Positions 11,093 to 22,952 of a stretch of DNA of 64,000 bases are shown in pieces. The notes under the pieces were generated by a model. It searched no databases, was not told the DNA's origin, and saw only the letters and a list, made by a program, of their open reading frames with translations. The stretch spans positions 1 to 64,000 of the forward strand of contig JASANG010001436.1 of the NCBI GenBank assembly GCA_030248215.1. The letters are read 5' to 3'. Source of the DNA: Enoplolaimus lenunculus. Taxonomy: Eukaryota > Nematoda > Enoplea > Enoplida > Thoracostomopsidae. Made by a program: the position numbers and the translations under genes. Position 1 is the first letter of the stretch; every line of letters starts with the position of its first letter.

Positions 11093-11880
11093 GGGGCGGA
11101 TAGCGTAGTGAGGTTTTATTGGATTTCTGGGGTTGTAGGTTATTGGATAGGAGTATTGGGTTTTGTCGTTTGATTGGTTTTGTATGTGTGGTGACTAGGG
11201 AAAAGATTAGGTATGAGTAATGCGGAAAGATGGAAAGGATCGGCCTTTCGGAGATTAGTCGAGAGATATGTTTGTTATATGTCTGTTATTTCTTACGGTA
11301 TATAGCTTTATGTGCTGGGGGAAAAAAGGAAACACTATTGAACTAGACAAAAAGGTGGAGGGAGGGAGTTGGGGTTTGCTCTATAATCTCATTAATTTAA
11401 TTTTTAGATTATACTTTTGTAGTGTTGTGTTGTCTACACTCTGTCGGAAGGTTGGACAAAATATTAGATGTCAGAAGTATTACCGCGCCTTTTGAAACCG
11501 CTCTGCGAGATAAATCAAACAATAAATTCCCAGACTAACTTCATTTTACGGATATATGCTAGGAATTATTGTCAGTCTTTTGCTCTGACGGGAGGAGGGA
11601 GGGACGGGCCCCGGGATTCTTCACAGTGCCCACCGCGTCCCTTGCTCCTGCTAGTGTCGTTGTGATATTCCACCTTTTTCGTTTCTTTCTCTTGCCTTGT
11701 ATTCTTCTTCTCCTTTCTTGTTCTCCTGATCATCATGTGGTAGCCGATTCACATATAGTGCAAAAGCATAGCTTAGTGCGGATAGTGTAGAAAACTGATT
11801 CTTGCCTTGACGGAGTAATAAAAGTAAGCTCATGGTATATTTTCTTATCAGATAGTCTTTTTAGCTAGGAAACATTACTT
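11093..11880. other. Inverted, deletion-rich patch between the two duplicate blocks
   Basis: Positions 11100-11580 match the reverse complement of about 13200-13850 (LTR start plus its flank), and 11581-11880 match 8745-9200 in direct orientation. In both parts the differences are overwhelmingly small missing bases, unlike the near-perfect identity on either side. This is what unpolished long-read sequence looks like; a real, old inverted copy would show substitutions as well. Confidence 0.7.
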
Positions 11881-13733
11881 GTCGTACTTACAATTTGTGC
11901 CATACTGTTATTATTGTGCCCGGACGTGATTTAAGTAGCGGTCCCGTAGGCTGTGTCTGACAGATCCTGTTCAATTTTCGCTTACATATTGCGGTTTCCC
12001 AATACTTATAATTTCTGTAGTGCTTTTCGGCCGCACGGCCCTCGTACAAAAGCCATAATCGTCGGAAACAGGGAAAATTGGCAATTTTAGCATCAGCGGG
12101 ACTAACGGGCTTGTGTCCAGTATTTTGTGTTAATTACTTGCGTGTTACTAGTAAACCGGAGAAACTGCGCTGTGTAAACTCACACGAGTCGCAGGAGTGT
12201 CTAAATTGTGTTAAAACTGTTCCAGGATCAACCCGAAACTAGACCATACCCGCCTTCGGATCGGTCGAAAATCCCCGTTTTTGACCAGTCCAGACCTTAC
12301 AACACCGAGACCCAGACCGAGACTCCCATCCCTAGTTCTAAGCGCGAAAATTTTTTAATTATGAATTTTTAGCAGAACTAAGAAAAAATTATCATACTCT
12401 AGAAAAGACTGCCGGATTGGTCCCAATCTAAGTTATGGGAATACGTGCACCGGCCACCCAATTTTGGCGCCTTCGACAATAACAGTGGAAAAAACTGGAT
12501 AATAAAATTATTGCGTTAGCTATGTAATAATAATCTGTCATAAGCTTATGTCATACAGCAAAATAAATCACTCAAGGTAGAAAGACAAATACTAATAGAA
12601 CACTGCTCACTTTACTTTATAGGCTCTGTGCAATTTTTTAGCTTTTGAGAATTAGAACGAACTTTTGTGTCGCTGGCTTACGTCAGTAACTTTTCCAGCT
12701 AACGTATGTCTTATTGCATTGGTACCTTTTGTAATGCATGTCTCCTTTAATTTTCACTACCGCGTTGAATTTCACATCGGCAATTGACGCTTACATAATA
12801 ACAGGTTTCTAAAATTAATGGCAGATGCATTTTTTAGATAGTCACCGATGCATAGCAAATTGTACCTAATCGAAATGATGTGCTTTTTAAAATGGCAACT
12901 GCTTTGAACAGTTGTTTTATATATAAGCGACACTGTATTGTCAATTGAAAGCAAGCAGCTGTCGATGCATACTTTGAATAATGCTACCAATCGACACCTA
13001 CCGTGCAAAATTAATGGGCCATCCGCGTTAAAATGCACGCACATTTGTTGAAGAATGTCCCTCTTTTGGGTGCCCGTGTTGTCCCTTCCCACTCTCTTTA
13101 TACACTGTCTAGGATGTCAATATGTATTGTCTGAACCTTTAGACAATGAATATGCTCTAGGCATAAATATTTCCTCGTCCTGACATAATTATCAGGAACC
13201 GTTATTGTCCATAGTTCTTCGAAAGGGCTTAATGTTTTATGTTGATTGATGTGTGTGAATATGTATTCTGCGCAGAGCGTGTGTTTTCAAAAGTGTGCGC
13301 GTGTAATAACGTAATGTCCTGACATCCTACAGGCAACATATTTTGTCCAGAGTCCTTCCGACAGAGTGTAGACAATCAACGCAACACTACAAAAAGTGAA
13401 AGTATTCAAGTCTTAAAAATTGAAATTTAATCGAGATTTATCAGGGGAGTGTGAATAGTTCGTGATTTCGGCTACGGATTGAAACCACCAACTCCGCGTT
13501 CAGGTCCGTTTCCAATGACGCTTATTTCGGTCTAGTTCAATAAATGCAGTCGTTTTCCCTTTTATTCCCCCAGCACCGTGATAAAGCTATATACCGGTAA
13601 AGCACAGATATGACTAGACAGGTATAACAAACGATATGCTTACGCTGCCGATCTTAAGTTCTCCGAAAGTGCCGAAAGTTCCTTTGTTCCAGGTACTTTC
13701 CGCATGTCAACTACGATACCTTAATCCTGTTGT
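11581..13733. repeat. Duplicated block, copy B
   Basis: Second copy of 8745-11092. From about 11885 it is almost identical to copy A, then runs without a break into the element-2 LTR at 13450. Near-identity suggests either a very recent tandem duplication or two haplotypes placed in series by the assembler. Confidence 0.85.
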
Positions 13734-14754
13734 TCCACTAAGTCACAAGCTCACACGATACAAAACCAATTGCAAAGGTGACGTGACAAAATCCCAATTA
13801 CTCCGTAATTTCCAATAACCGTACAAACCCCAGAAATCCCAAAGTAAAACCGTCGAAACTAGCCCCGCTAGAGTCGACAACCCCAGAATAACTCCAAATA
13901 ACCCCAAGAAATCATTAACACATACCCCAAGTAAACCCCAATTTCCCCTGGTACTGCCCGAAGGCTATGCGCTATGCGCTTTCCATAACGAATCCCTGTT
14001 TATGCCGGTTTCTCTGTGCTCAAATTGAGCTACCGTGACTCTGATTCCGTTAAACACCTGCTTCTGCCTAAGTCACCCGAAACACTATGCAATTTAACCC
14101 TCAAGACTAATATGCTATATTCCGCCGAAAACCGCTAAGTCCAAATACGCAGAAAAATAACGCAACATGTTGCCACTGGAAAAATACAATAATGATTATG
14201 GAGGCTGGCTACCCCAGCCCCCATTTGGAGTTATTTTGCATAATTTGTGTATCCCGGGTGTCTTGGGCACCTTAGGGACACATATTTTCACCATTACAAT
14301 AACCTAATAACAACAACATATAACCCCCCATTTCCCCCTAGCTAATAAAGTGCTTTGGCACTTTAAACCAGCAACAAAATATATTAAGTGGCCACGTAGG
14401 GCCCCTGAGTACAATTACCTTGCGGACGCAGCCGCCATGCATCGATTTATAAATTTCCTACGCCGTTTAGCAACGCCTAAGCCTAACTTAAGTACTAAGA
14501 CAGACTAGGCGGAGCCGGGGACTCCCTTAACGTGTGGATTTAGGTTTGGTTTTAGTTTTGTTTTAGTTTTTAGGTTGAAATATATTTAAGTGTGGCACAG
14601 CCACCTACAACCACCCTTCGGCACAGATGCCGACCCCTGTATCGAACTAATTTTATGGCCTTATTTTACTGCCTTTTTTGCCGTCGCTAAAAAGTGTAAA
14701 CAACAAACATATAAAACAACAATAATAACGACAACAATAACAAAAACAATAACA
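13450..14754 (-). repeat. Element 2 3' LTR
   Basis: Matches 29821-31120. The outer edge begins TGTGAATAG on the plus strand. The inner edge is tentative: ACA at 14752-14754 is followed by a T-rich run (14755-14780) that would be the purine-rich tract on the element strand. Homology with the right-hand copy goes on beyond this edge because that copy is followed by another element end. Confidence 0.7.
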
Positions 14755-15010
14755 ATTTTTATTTTCTTTTTATTTTTTTAGCATAGCCACAAAACGTCGA
14801 CCCACGACTACCCGTCATTGCGTCCGTACCCGTAACCATCCATCGTCCATCAGCGTACCAACCCTTGACCAGGACCCTGCCCCTAATAAAATCCACCGTA
14901 TCCAAGCGTACTAGTGATCCAGCACCCAGAACGTCCATAATTAACCCGTTTCTTCTCCAACCAAGCGTCCCTGACCCTGAACCATTATCATCCACCCTCA
15001 ATAAAGTCCT

Positions 15011-17787
15011 TTAAAAATGCCGGCTGTGCATCGTCGGCGCCTGTCCATAGTAAGCGTCCACTTCTTCCTGCGTCACGAATTGTCTTTGCGATTGTTTCGT
15101 CGATTGCTGTTGTTGCTGTCCATCCGCACACGGCCCCTGTTGCTGTACTAGCATACACGGCTGCGAATCGTACAGCGGATTCGCCTGTCTGGGTCCAATT
15201 CTGCTTGATACTGATCCCGATGCCGGACGCACATAGCCCCGACCTCTGCCCCTTTCCGCGGCGCGTCGTTGCGAGGCTGCCCTGGGCGTCTTTGGATTAA
15301 ACCTCCACTTCCACTCACCTGCCGCGTTTCGCACCCGTATATACCCCGGTGCCGGCGGCTGCTCGTCTCTCCCTGGATCCCGCGACACCACAGGTGGCGC
15401 CGGTGTTGGAGCTGGTGGTGGTTCCGGTGGTGGTACCGCCAACCGCTGCAACTGCTCCCAAAATTCCTCTCGCGACTTTCCTTCCTGATCCTGTATTCTC
15501 GGAAATCGCCGGGGAGAATTTTTTTTTTTGCCGCGCCCACACTCGACTGTGGTGTCTCCGTGCCTGATTCCCAAGCCGTCGCTTTACCTTTCACTTTTCC
15601 TTTCCGTTTACCGGTTACTTCCTTCCATTCTTTTGACCCCTTTTTCGGCGTCACTTCCTGAATATCGTCATCCGGTATCGACTCAATCTCTTCCTCACTA
15701 ATCTGATCCGTAACCAACTGGCTCTCCGCTACCTCTCGCGCCGGCTGAGTCACTTCCCGCGCCCCTTCCGTTTCTATTTCCATACGCGCCACTCTTACCA
15801 CAGGCTCCCTACTTGTTCCGGGTTGTGCCTGCCGTGCTACCGTTTCCGGTGCCCCAGCACGAGCTTGAGCTTCTGCCTGTGTCGGCTCTCCGCTCGTACT
15901 CGGCTGCGGCTGTCCCTGTTCCTGCACCTCCATCGGTTCCGCACTCGGCGCTGCCCGTCGCTCCTCTAGCAAGCAGCCCCGACACATCTCTAACGCCTTC
16001 TTGTTTGTCTCCGCGATCCTCCTAAGTTCTTCCGTTTCCTTCTTCGTGAAATTCTCCTACCATTTCCATCATGGATCGCCGAGTCTCCTCCGGTGGCGTC
16101 AACTCCGGCAGCTCGGTTTCCTTCCTCTGCGCCGGATACTTGAAGGTCTTGTAAAAGTATTGAAACATCCTTGCTGCTGCCTTCACCGTATCCGTGGAAA
16201 ACTGCCTCTCCGTCTCCTTTGTAACCTCCGCTTGCAACCCGCGCAATCGCTTTTTCCTGTCCGCCCGTTCCTTCGGATTCGATGCGCGCATTGCCCACAA
16301 ATTATCCTTCTCAAAATCACGCCTCAGCTTCCAGTACCGTTGGTTTTGGTACGCCCGAGACGTAATCAGCGTCTTGCTCCGCTTAACCCCTTCGTCCTGT
16401 GATTTATCGAACAATTGCATAATCACATGCGACGATAGCGGTAGGAAGAAATCTGGCGGAGCCCTGCCGAATCACGTGTTCCGCGCCGTTATCGCCCAGG
16501 CTGCTAGTTCCCTAATTACCCGCGCGAACCATTTCATCAACGCCTTATAGGTTTCTGGCACTATATCTAGCATCCGAAATACGCATGCTGCCAGACCCCG
16601 TTCCGCATAGTTGAGACACTCCATCCATTCGCCGATCGAGACCTCTCTGCGCAAATAAAATTCATATGCCCTTAACGCTGCTACCGCCCAATGGTACGCT
16701 AGCTTCTCCAACAATTCCCCCGGTAGTCCCAAATCCGGTTTCTGCGGATTCTCATTCGCCTGAAAACAATCCGCGTGTACCCTGAATTGATATCCCTCTT
16801 CATACAGCGGCAAAAAGTGGCCTGACGGTACAATCCCTATATCCGGGAACGCCACTATGCCCCTGCCTATTTTCGGTACCCTCCATGCCGGATCTCTCGC
16901 TCTACTCCGCCGCGCCGGGGATTTCGCCCCTGCTGCCGCCGCGGTTCGTTGCTTTGCTGCTACCGCCGTTTTCGGCTCAACCACTGTTCTCGGCTCGACC
17001 CCTGTTACAGCCGTCGGTCCTGCCGATTCCTCCTCTGAATCAACTTCGCGTACCACTTTTGGTACCCTGCCCGGCGTCGCCGACCTCTGCCTTTTTAGTA
17101 CCCCTTTTCGTTGTACGGTATCTTCCTCTGACGACGACTCCGACTGTTCCTCTTCCACTTCTTTACGCTTCCCGTTTCCTTGTCTCAGGACCTTGCTCGA
17201 CTCCCGCAGTTGAGTTTCTAACTGCCTTTGCTCGCCCAGCAACGTCATAATTTCATCCATTGCCTTTTCAACTTCATCTCCGGGCCCTTATTTTCTTTCT
17301 CCCTTTCCTTTAGCCTCTCTTCTGTCCGTTTTACTAAATCCTCTGCCCCGGATACGTGCTCATGCGCCCGCTGCCGCTGATCTACAGCTGTGGCCTACAC
17401 GAGCTCTAGATGGGTTACCCGGCTCCTTTCGCGTGACAAACACTCCGCGTAACCCCATAAGTCCCTCATAGCCTTTATCGTAAACTCCTGGTATACCCGC
17501 AGTTTACGTGCTAATTCCATAGTTTCCGTATCCGCCTCTTTCCTTTGCGTCCAATTTTGCTCTACATCGCATATCCTCGCCGTCATTCCCGCGTACGCGC
17601 TCTCCTCCTCCGGTATTCCAAATCCGCCCGCTGGGTACATCGCCTTCAAGCCTGCTCGCAATGCTTCCACTGTTTCTTTATCCCCTTGCTGCCTTTCCTC
17701 CATATCCCGCTTTATCGCTTCCTCCAAATTCAACATAGGCCGACATTCCATCACAGGGTCGCTTACCGAAGGCGGGGACGGGACCAT
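15011..17787 (-). pseudogene. Element 2 distal accessory ORFs
   Basis: A set of minus-strand open stretches (15011-15574, 15148-15987, 16022-16426, 16472-17260, 17395-17787). Going along the element, the first is Glu-rich and helical, the second begins with a short coiled coil and a basic Ser-rich segment, the next contains the R-Y-W-x2-R-R-x-F helical segment also seen in element 1 at 7235-7762, and the last is Pro/Gln/Arg-rich with an RGRGRGY patch. No enzyme motif seen. They are listed as separate remnants of one accessory region. Confidence 0.5.
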
Positions 17788-17892
17788 CTCCGCCCAGTGA
17801 AATCCCTTTGGTAATGGATTAGGTGGCGGTGGTCTCGTCCCCGGCTCCAGAACCGGTGACCCTTCCGCCGTCGACCTTGTTTCCGCTGGTAA

Positions 17893-19305
17893 TTATGGAA
17901 AATACCCCCTTTGATATGCCTCGAAATCTAGCACGTTCCACATCATTCTCGTTGGTGTAACCGAAGCGCGGCCTGTCGTGCTTCCGCTACTTTCTCCTTG
18001 CACTCTTGCCTGTTTCCCTTTTCCTTTTCTTTTCTTCGGTGTCTCACCTATTCTTGGGTTACTCGCACCACCACTCCTCGGAGTCTCTGACCCCGCGGCT
18101 TCCTCCACCACTACCAAATCGTCGTGGTGAGGACTCCCCTCTTCCATTTCCTCTACTACTTCTAACTCTCCTTCGCCCGCTACATTTTCCGTAACCGGCT
18201 CTCCCTGATTCGCCTCTGGTTCTGCCGCCGTTTCGCTTTGGCCCGTTACTTGTGCAGTAACCGACGCCTCCATAGGCTCCTCTTCATTCGTCGCTGACAG
18301 CCTTACCCAGCTCATCACCGGGCCCAATGCTTCCATTACTCCATCACTCGGTCCTCTCCGCTTTTTCAACTTCTTCTTCCCGTCCACTTTCTCCTCAGGC
18401 GATGTCCCTGTGGACGCTCCACTGCTACTCGACGGGCTCGTTGGACCTGCTTCTGATGACGCCAGTTCCGTTTCAGACGCCTCAATTTCTGTTGTGCCTG
18501 TGCTAGAACCCGACGTCACTATTTGCTTCCGCCTTTGCGCGCTATCCGAGCCTCCTCTGCTTCTAAGTCGACGCACAAAACCGGTGTCTTTACAACCACC
18601 GACTTACCCCTGCGAATATCCGACATCATCTCTTGTCCTTCCGACTGAGTCACCGAAGCGAACGAGATTTGAATGTCGTCGGTTGTTTTCGGCCGTGTTG
18701 AACCGCCGCTCCCTTGCATAACCGTTTCGTACATCTCGTCCCACCATTGCCTTGTTTCCTCCTTTGGGACCACCTCACTTCTGCTCGTCAGTACCGTTGC
18801 CTTTTCAGAACCCGCGAACGCCTTTTCATACGGCAGTTCCCTCGACGATACTGTTGGCGGATTGTAGATCGGTTCCCATTCCTCCTCTCCACGCTGCGCC
18901 GGAACAAAATACTGCCTTTTCTTTTGTTTTTCCTTCGCCGTCTTCTTGACAGCTTCCGGCTGCAATGGTAACCAACGTACCATCCTTCTACACCATTCCG
19001 ACCATTTCTCCGGCTGATCCTCCTCCAATTTCCGCACCGCGATTTCCGCCGTGCATCTCTGTACCCTTTCCAAAATGCGGGCATAATAACTCGATTCTCT
19101 GGCTATTGTTCGGAATCGATATGTCTATTGGCTCCGTCCTTCCTCTAAATAATTGAAAGACCGAGACTCGCTTTGGGTGCCGCTCCCCTTCTACTTGCCT
19201 GAATGTCTCCTCAAACAACCTCAAATATTCCGATTCGGTATCCTGATATTCCCTGAGCACTAACCGTGACGCCGCATTGCGACCGATAACTACCGTTAGT
19301 CTCAC
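17893..19305 (-). pseudogene. Element 2 proximal accessory ORFs
   Basis: Minus-strand open stretches 18988-19305, 18519-19073 and 17893-18576 directly after the exonuclease ORF. They are acidic and Ser/Thr/Glu-rich with a Lys-rich patch (KKKLKKRR) and resemble in character, though hardly in sequence, the acidic tail after the exonuclease of element 1. No known domain seen. Confidence 0.45.
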
Positions 19306-19377
19306 TCACCTTGGACATATCCCCGAATGACTCCAATTTCTGGTACAGCTCAAATACCACTGACGGTCTATCTCGCT

Positions 19378-20259
19378 CTACCCATGCTGAAATTGCCGCG
19401 TTACCATCGCCGCTACCGCATCCGCTAGCATTACATCCCGGCCAGCATAATGAATAAACTGCAAAAACTCCTTATCCGCCTTATCCGTCTTAGGAGTGCC
19501 TTTAGCCGAATTCCTTCGCAACAGGCCCATCCACTTTGACGAGTGCGGGGTTTCTCCCTTATCCACGCCAAAGTAGTGTTTTAGGGCCTCTCGCAGGCTA
19601 CTCGACCGGAACAACCCGTCGTACACTCTCTGTAAATCTACTGTCTGAGAGTCCGATGGAAACGCCTGTCTTAATCCAGCCTCCCACATAATCCTATCCG
19701 ACTTTTTATTCCACCATACCTTAATTTTGCCTACATTCCGCAGCAGATCGTAGATCGCCTCCGGCACCTTGCCACCGAATGCTTGAATGTCCACCAAGAA
19801 GACCGCACCCTCCGTCGTTCCGACTTGCAGCGTGCGAATGTGATTCCGGTACTTCTTGTCTTTCGGACCTGCCAACCAGTCATCTTCCATGTACTCGTGC
19901 ACCACACCTGGAAAAATATTCAGCGTAGACGGATGCATATGCGCACAAGGGTCTACCCTGTATTGCTCTAAAGCTACGCTATACCTGTTACCTTGTTTCT
20001 CATCCCAAGAGACTCCTTCGATATCACACGACAAAATTTTTGTCCTGGACGAGTCTATTATCCGGGCCGCTATTTCCGCCTGTTTCTCATTAGACACTAT
20101 TGCGACAAACCTAGGTTTGCCCCATTCCCTGCCTAAAACTATGGTTGACACCCAAAATTCCAATGAGTGACAAGGATGCCTTGATCTCCATAGTGGTGAC
20201 GACGGTGATACGTCCCTCGTCACCGGAGATTTTGCTACCTTTGATTGCACCGGAGGCAT
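19378..20259 (-). CDS. Element 2 DEDD 3'-5' exonuclease ORF
   Basis: Open for 293 codons from ATG. The RNase D/WRN-type landmarks appear in order: ILSCDIEG (Exo I), TLQVGTTEGAVFLVDIQAFG, KVWWNKKSDRIMW and TVDLQRVY with SSSLREALKHYFGV (Exo II region), then FIHYAGRDVMLAD (Exo III, Y-x3-D). The stretch before Exo I (GREWGKPRFVAIV ... RTKILSCDIEG) matches element 1 (GRSLFEPRLVINC ... RTNIYSCDIEG), so the two are orthologous element genes and not separate captures. The predicted activity is metal-dependent 3'-end trimming. It begins about 270 bases after the integrase part. Confidence 0.8.
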   Translation of the reverse strand: MPPVQSKVAKSPVTRDVSPSSPLWRSRHPCHSLEFWVSTIVLGREWGKPRFVAIVSNEKQAEIAARIIDSSRTKILSCDIEGVSWDEKQGNRYSVALEQYRVDPCAHMHPSTLNIFPGVVHEYMEDDWLAGPKDKKYRNHIRTLQVGTTEGAVFLVDIQAFGGKVPEAIYDLLRNVGKIKVWWNKKSDRIMWEAGLRQAFPSDSQTVDLQRVYDGLFRSSSLREALKHYFGVDKGETPHSSKWMGLLRRNSAKGTPKTDKADKEFLQFIHYAGRDVMLADAVAAMVTRQFQHG

Positions 20260-20531
20260 TATTTTGCTTCTCCCGTGCCCCTTTTGCCTGTTCCCAAAAT
20301 GTTCGCCATTGACGCCAACCTGTACTTGTTTAAAGTCGATGCCAACCCGTACTATCTTCTGCCTTTCGATACCAACTCGAACTCCTTGACCAAAGTCCGT
20401 AAAATAAAATAATACTTTTTGTAGCTGGTAATACTGGATTGAATAAAAGCTTTTTATGGTTAAAGTATTAGTAGATAATATTCTATAAAAGAAAAATCCC
20501 TAAACCGTTTAACTGTTGTCCTGCCATATAG

Positions 20532-20969
20532 TCAAGCTGGCGCCTCTATGACCACGAAGCAGGACGGGCAGTACCAGATTTGTTGGGGGGGTTCCGCCTC
20601 TAACCCCACACAAGCAAAATGGTACCACTCCAAGCATAGGTCGCACTTGATCCAGTCTATTTCCAAATCGCTGTCCACATCTGTGACGTATGCACCTTTG
20701 CATACCCCACATTTGGCATCGTCCGCCGCTTTTTCTGTTATTTGCGGCCGAAGTCTTCTTTCATACTGCAAATAATTCTCCAACGACCCTCCAAAGTGTT
20801 TGACCAAAGCTTTATTATACCAGGTCTCTCCTTTGGACGGTGATCCCAAATACTGTAATTTCAAATTGGGACCCTCAATAGCCCGAACCCGAAACAATGT
20901 TTCGAATTCCGGATGGAACTTATTTACCAGCCTTTTACCAGATAATTTCACCCGGTTTTTTATTATCAC
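20532..20969 (-). pseudogene. Element 2 integrase C-terminal part with PHD finger
   Basis: Holds the integrase C-terminal segment (KFHPEFETLFRVRAIEGPNLKL, matching element 1's KFHPEFERLYRVVDVKDPNIKL) followed by a C4HC3 PHD finger (CGVCKGAYV, WIKCDLCLEWYHFAC, WYCPSC). Conservation of the PHD finger in two diverged elements suggests it mattered to the lineage. Confidence 0.8.
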
Positions 20970-21792
20970 TATATCCCCACCGTAAAGTCCCGTCTACCTG
21001 CCCGTCTATCATAGTGCGAGTTGTACTGTATCTGTGCCCGTTGGATCTGCTTGGGTGTCACGTTCCACACCTGTGTTAACTGGTCCATTAAGCCATGCAC
21101 TCTTGCTCCAACCGGATCCGACGCCTCTGTTATTGGTGCCATATATCGATTCTCTCCCGGTAAGTCCGGGTCCCTGCCATACATCAAAAAGAACGGCGTT
21201 TGTCCCGTGGACGAGTGAATTGTCGTCCTATACGCGAATAACGCCGCCCCAGATAATCGTCCCAGTTTTTAACTCGGAGTTCCACCACTGGTTTCAGAAT
21301 TTTTATCAAAGTCTGATTCCATCTTTCGATTAATCCGTTCGCCTGATGGTGATATGGCGTACTATAGGCGACCCTCGTCCCCATTCTTGCCATCTGACAC
21401 TTATACAATTCCGACACAAAGGCCGGACCCTGATCTGATAAGATCACCCTTGGTACTCCGTATGTAGGCACCAAATTATCCGTGTTTAATTCAAGGATAG
21501 TTCGCGCTGTATGATCCTTGGTTGCATACGCCTCCGGCCACTTTGTAAAGTAAACCATAAAACATACGATATACTTATTACCCGTTGCCGTTGGTAATAG
21601 TGGCCCGATCACATACACTCCCAACCTGTGAAATGGAGCGACCGCTTTCATCGGTTGTAGCGGACCCCTCCTATTTGGATCTGGTTTAAACCGTGAGCAC
21701 AGAATACATATATCAATGTATTCCTGTAAGTCTTTCTCCATCGTTAGCCAATAAAACTTTTTGGTCAGGTTACCATAGACTTTGTCAACTGC
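20969..21792 (-). pseudogene. Element 2 integrase catalytic part
   Basis: Recognised by FHRLGVYVIGPLLP, VILSDQGPAFVSELY and YHHQANGLIERWNQTLIKI, the core of a retroviral-type integrase, followed by the MMYGRDPDLPGENR block shared with element 1 (MVHGRDPNIPGENQ). A nested MITE lies at its upstream side. Confidence 0.8.
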
Positions 21793-21795
21793 TAA

Positions 21796-22948
21796 TGCGT
21801 CATCCACATTAATTTGCGCCCGGCTTGTCAAAATCGAAAACGCCTTTTTCCAACTTGAGTTTGGAAAAAGGGTAGCAGAAGGAAATTGAATTTGAAAACT
21901 TTTTTCAATTTCCCATTGCCATCAATTTTCTTAAATCGAGTAGTAAATTGATAATGATTTATCAGCTTCAATTTACTAATTGCGAAAAAAAATCCGTAGA
22001 TAAAGGAAATTGAAACACTTTGTGAATTCAATTTCTCACTGCCCTGTTAGTACAGGGACGTATTCCTAAGCCTAAGCGTTGCAAAAGTGTGTTCTTGAAC
22101 CTAAGCCTAAGCTTAAACCTAAGCAAAAAATTGTAATCTAGAATCTAATCCTATTCATTTACAGACCCGCCAGAAACCTGTACGCCCCTAAAAGTAACAT
22201 GGGCCCATTCAGTAATGTAATAAAGCATTACTAAACTTTAGAACTCTAATATTCCGAGATTTGAATAATTATGCATTTAAGGACATATTCTGTTCGAAGT
22301 AAGCTAGTCGCACCAGAACAGTTTACATAAACAATCACGTTCAATGGAATAGGATGCACAGTACGTGAAAAATATCGGAGACGGAGGGCAACAAATCTTG
22401 CCGCAACATGAGGTGAAGCCTGAGGAGAGGCGATGAGCTTGACGTTCTCTGAACTAACACAAATAAGATACGTCTAAACACGTTGACTTGACGTGTTTAC
22501 ATGTATTTTACTTGTTGACCTCAATTTGACCTTTCAAGACCTCCCAAGTAGTTTTTCCGGTTTCCTAAAATTTCAAATTTCCACTGCCATACAATTTAAA
22601 TGCATCAAGTGGGAAATTGAAACAGATTTCTGGTCTTCAATTTCCCACTGCGGTAAAGCACCACTTTTCAATTTCCTTTTCACTATCCTAGAATTGCTCA
22701 TCAAATTTCCACTTGAGTTTAAAAACTGTTTCAATTCCCATTGCGGGTGTTTTTATTTTCGCAAGTGGGAAATCAAACTCCAAAAGTGCTAGTCCAATTC
22801 CTAATATGTTTTATAAAATGTTTCAATTTACCAAATTGATCAAAATTCGTGTTTTTAATTTCCTTCTGCTACCCTTTTTCCAAACTCAAGTTGGAAAAAG
22901 GCGTTTTCGATTTCCACAAGCCGGGCGGAAATTAATGTGGATGACGCA
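21796..22948. mobile_element. Nested PIF/Harbinger-like MITE
   Basis: 1153 bases with inverted ends of roughly 95 bases starting TGCGTCATCCACATTAATTT, flanked on both sides by TAA (21793-21795 and 22949-22951). A 3-bp TWA target duplication is the hallmark of PIF/Harbinger transposons. No transposase is present, so it is non-autonomous. Subterminal copies of words like CAATTTCCCACTGC in both orientations are typical of transposase-binding repeats. It sits inside the integrase region of element 2 and itself contains a TTAGGC-type repeat (about 22042-22205). Confidence 0.8.
22042..22205. repeat. TTAGGC-cored repeat nested in the Harbinger-like MITE
   Basis: Begins near ACAGGGACGTATTCC, has GCCTAA repeats in the middle and ends near AAAAGTAACATGGGCCC. 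Closest relatives are at 35064-35235 and 51480-51671, which share GCGTTGCAAAAGTGT and the ...GTAACATGGGCC end. Confidence 0.65.
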
Positions 22949-22952
22949 TAAG

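Noticed and set aside
15269-15661. Plus-strand frames opposite the element 2 accessory ORFs
   Set aside because: GC-rich mirror frames; the minus strand carries the ORFs shared with element 1 and all recognisable domains of element 2.
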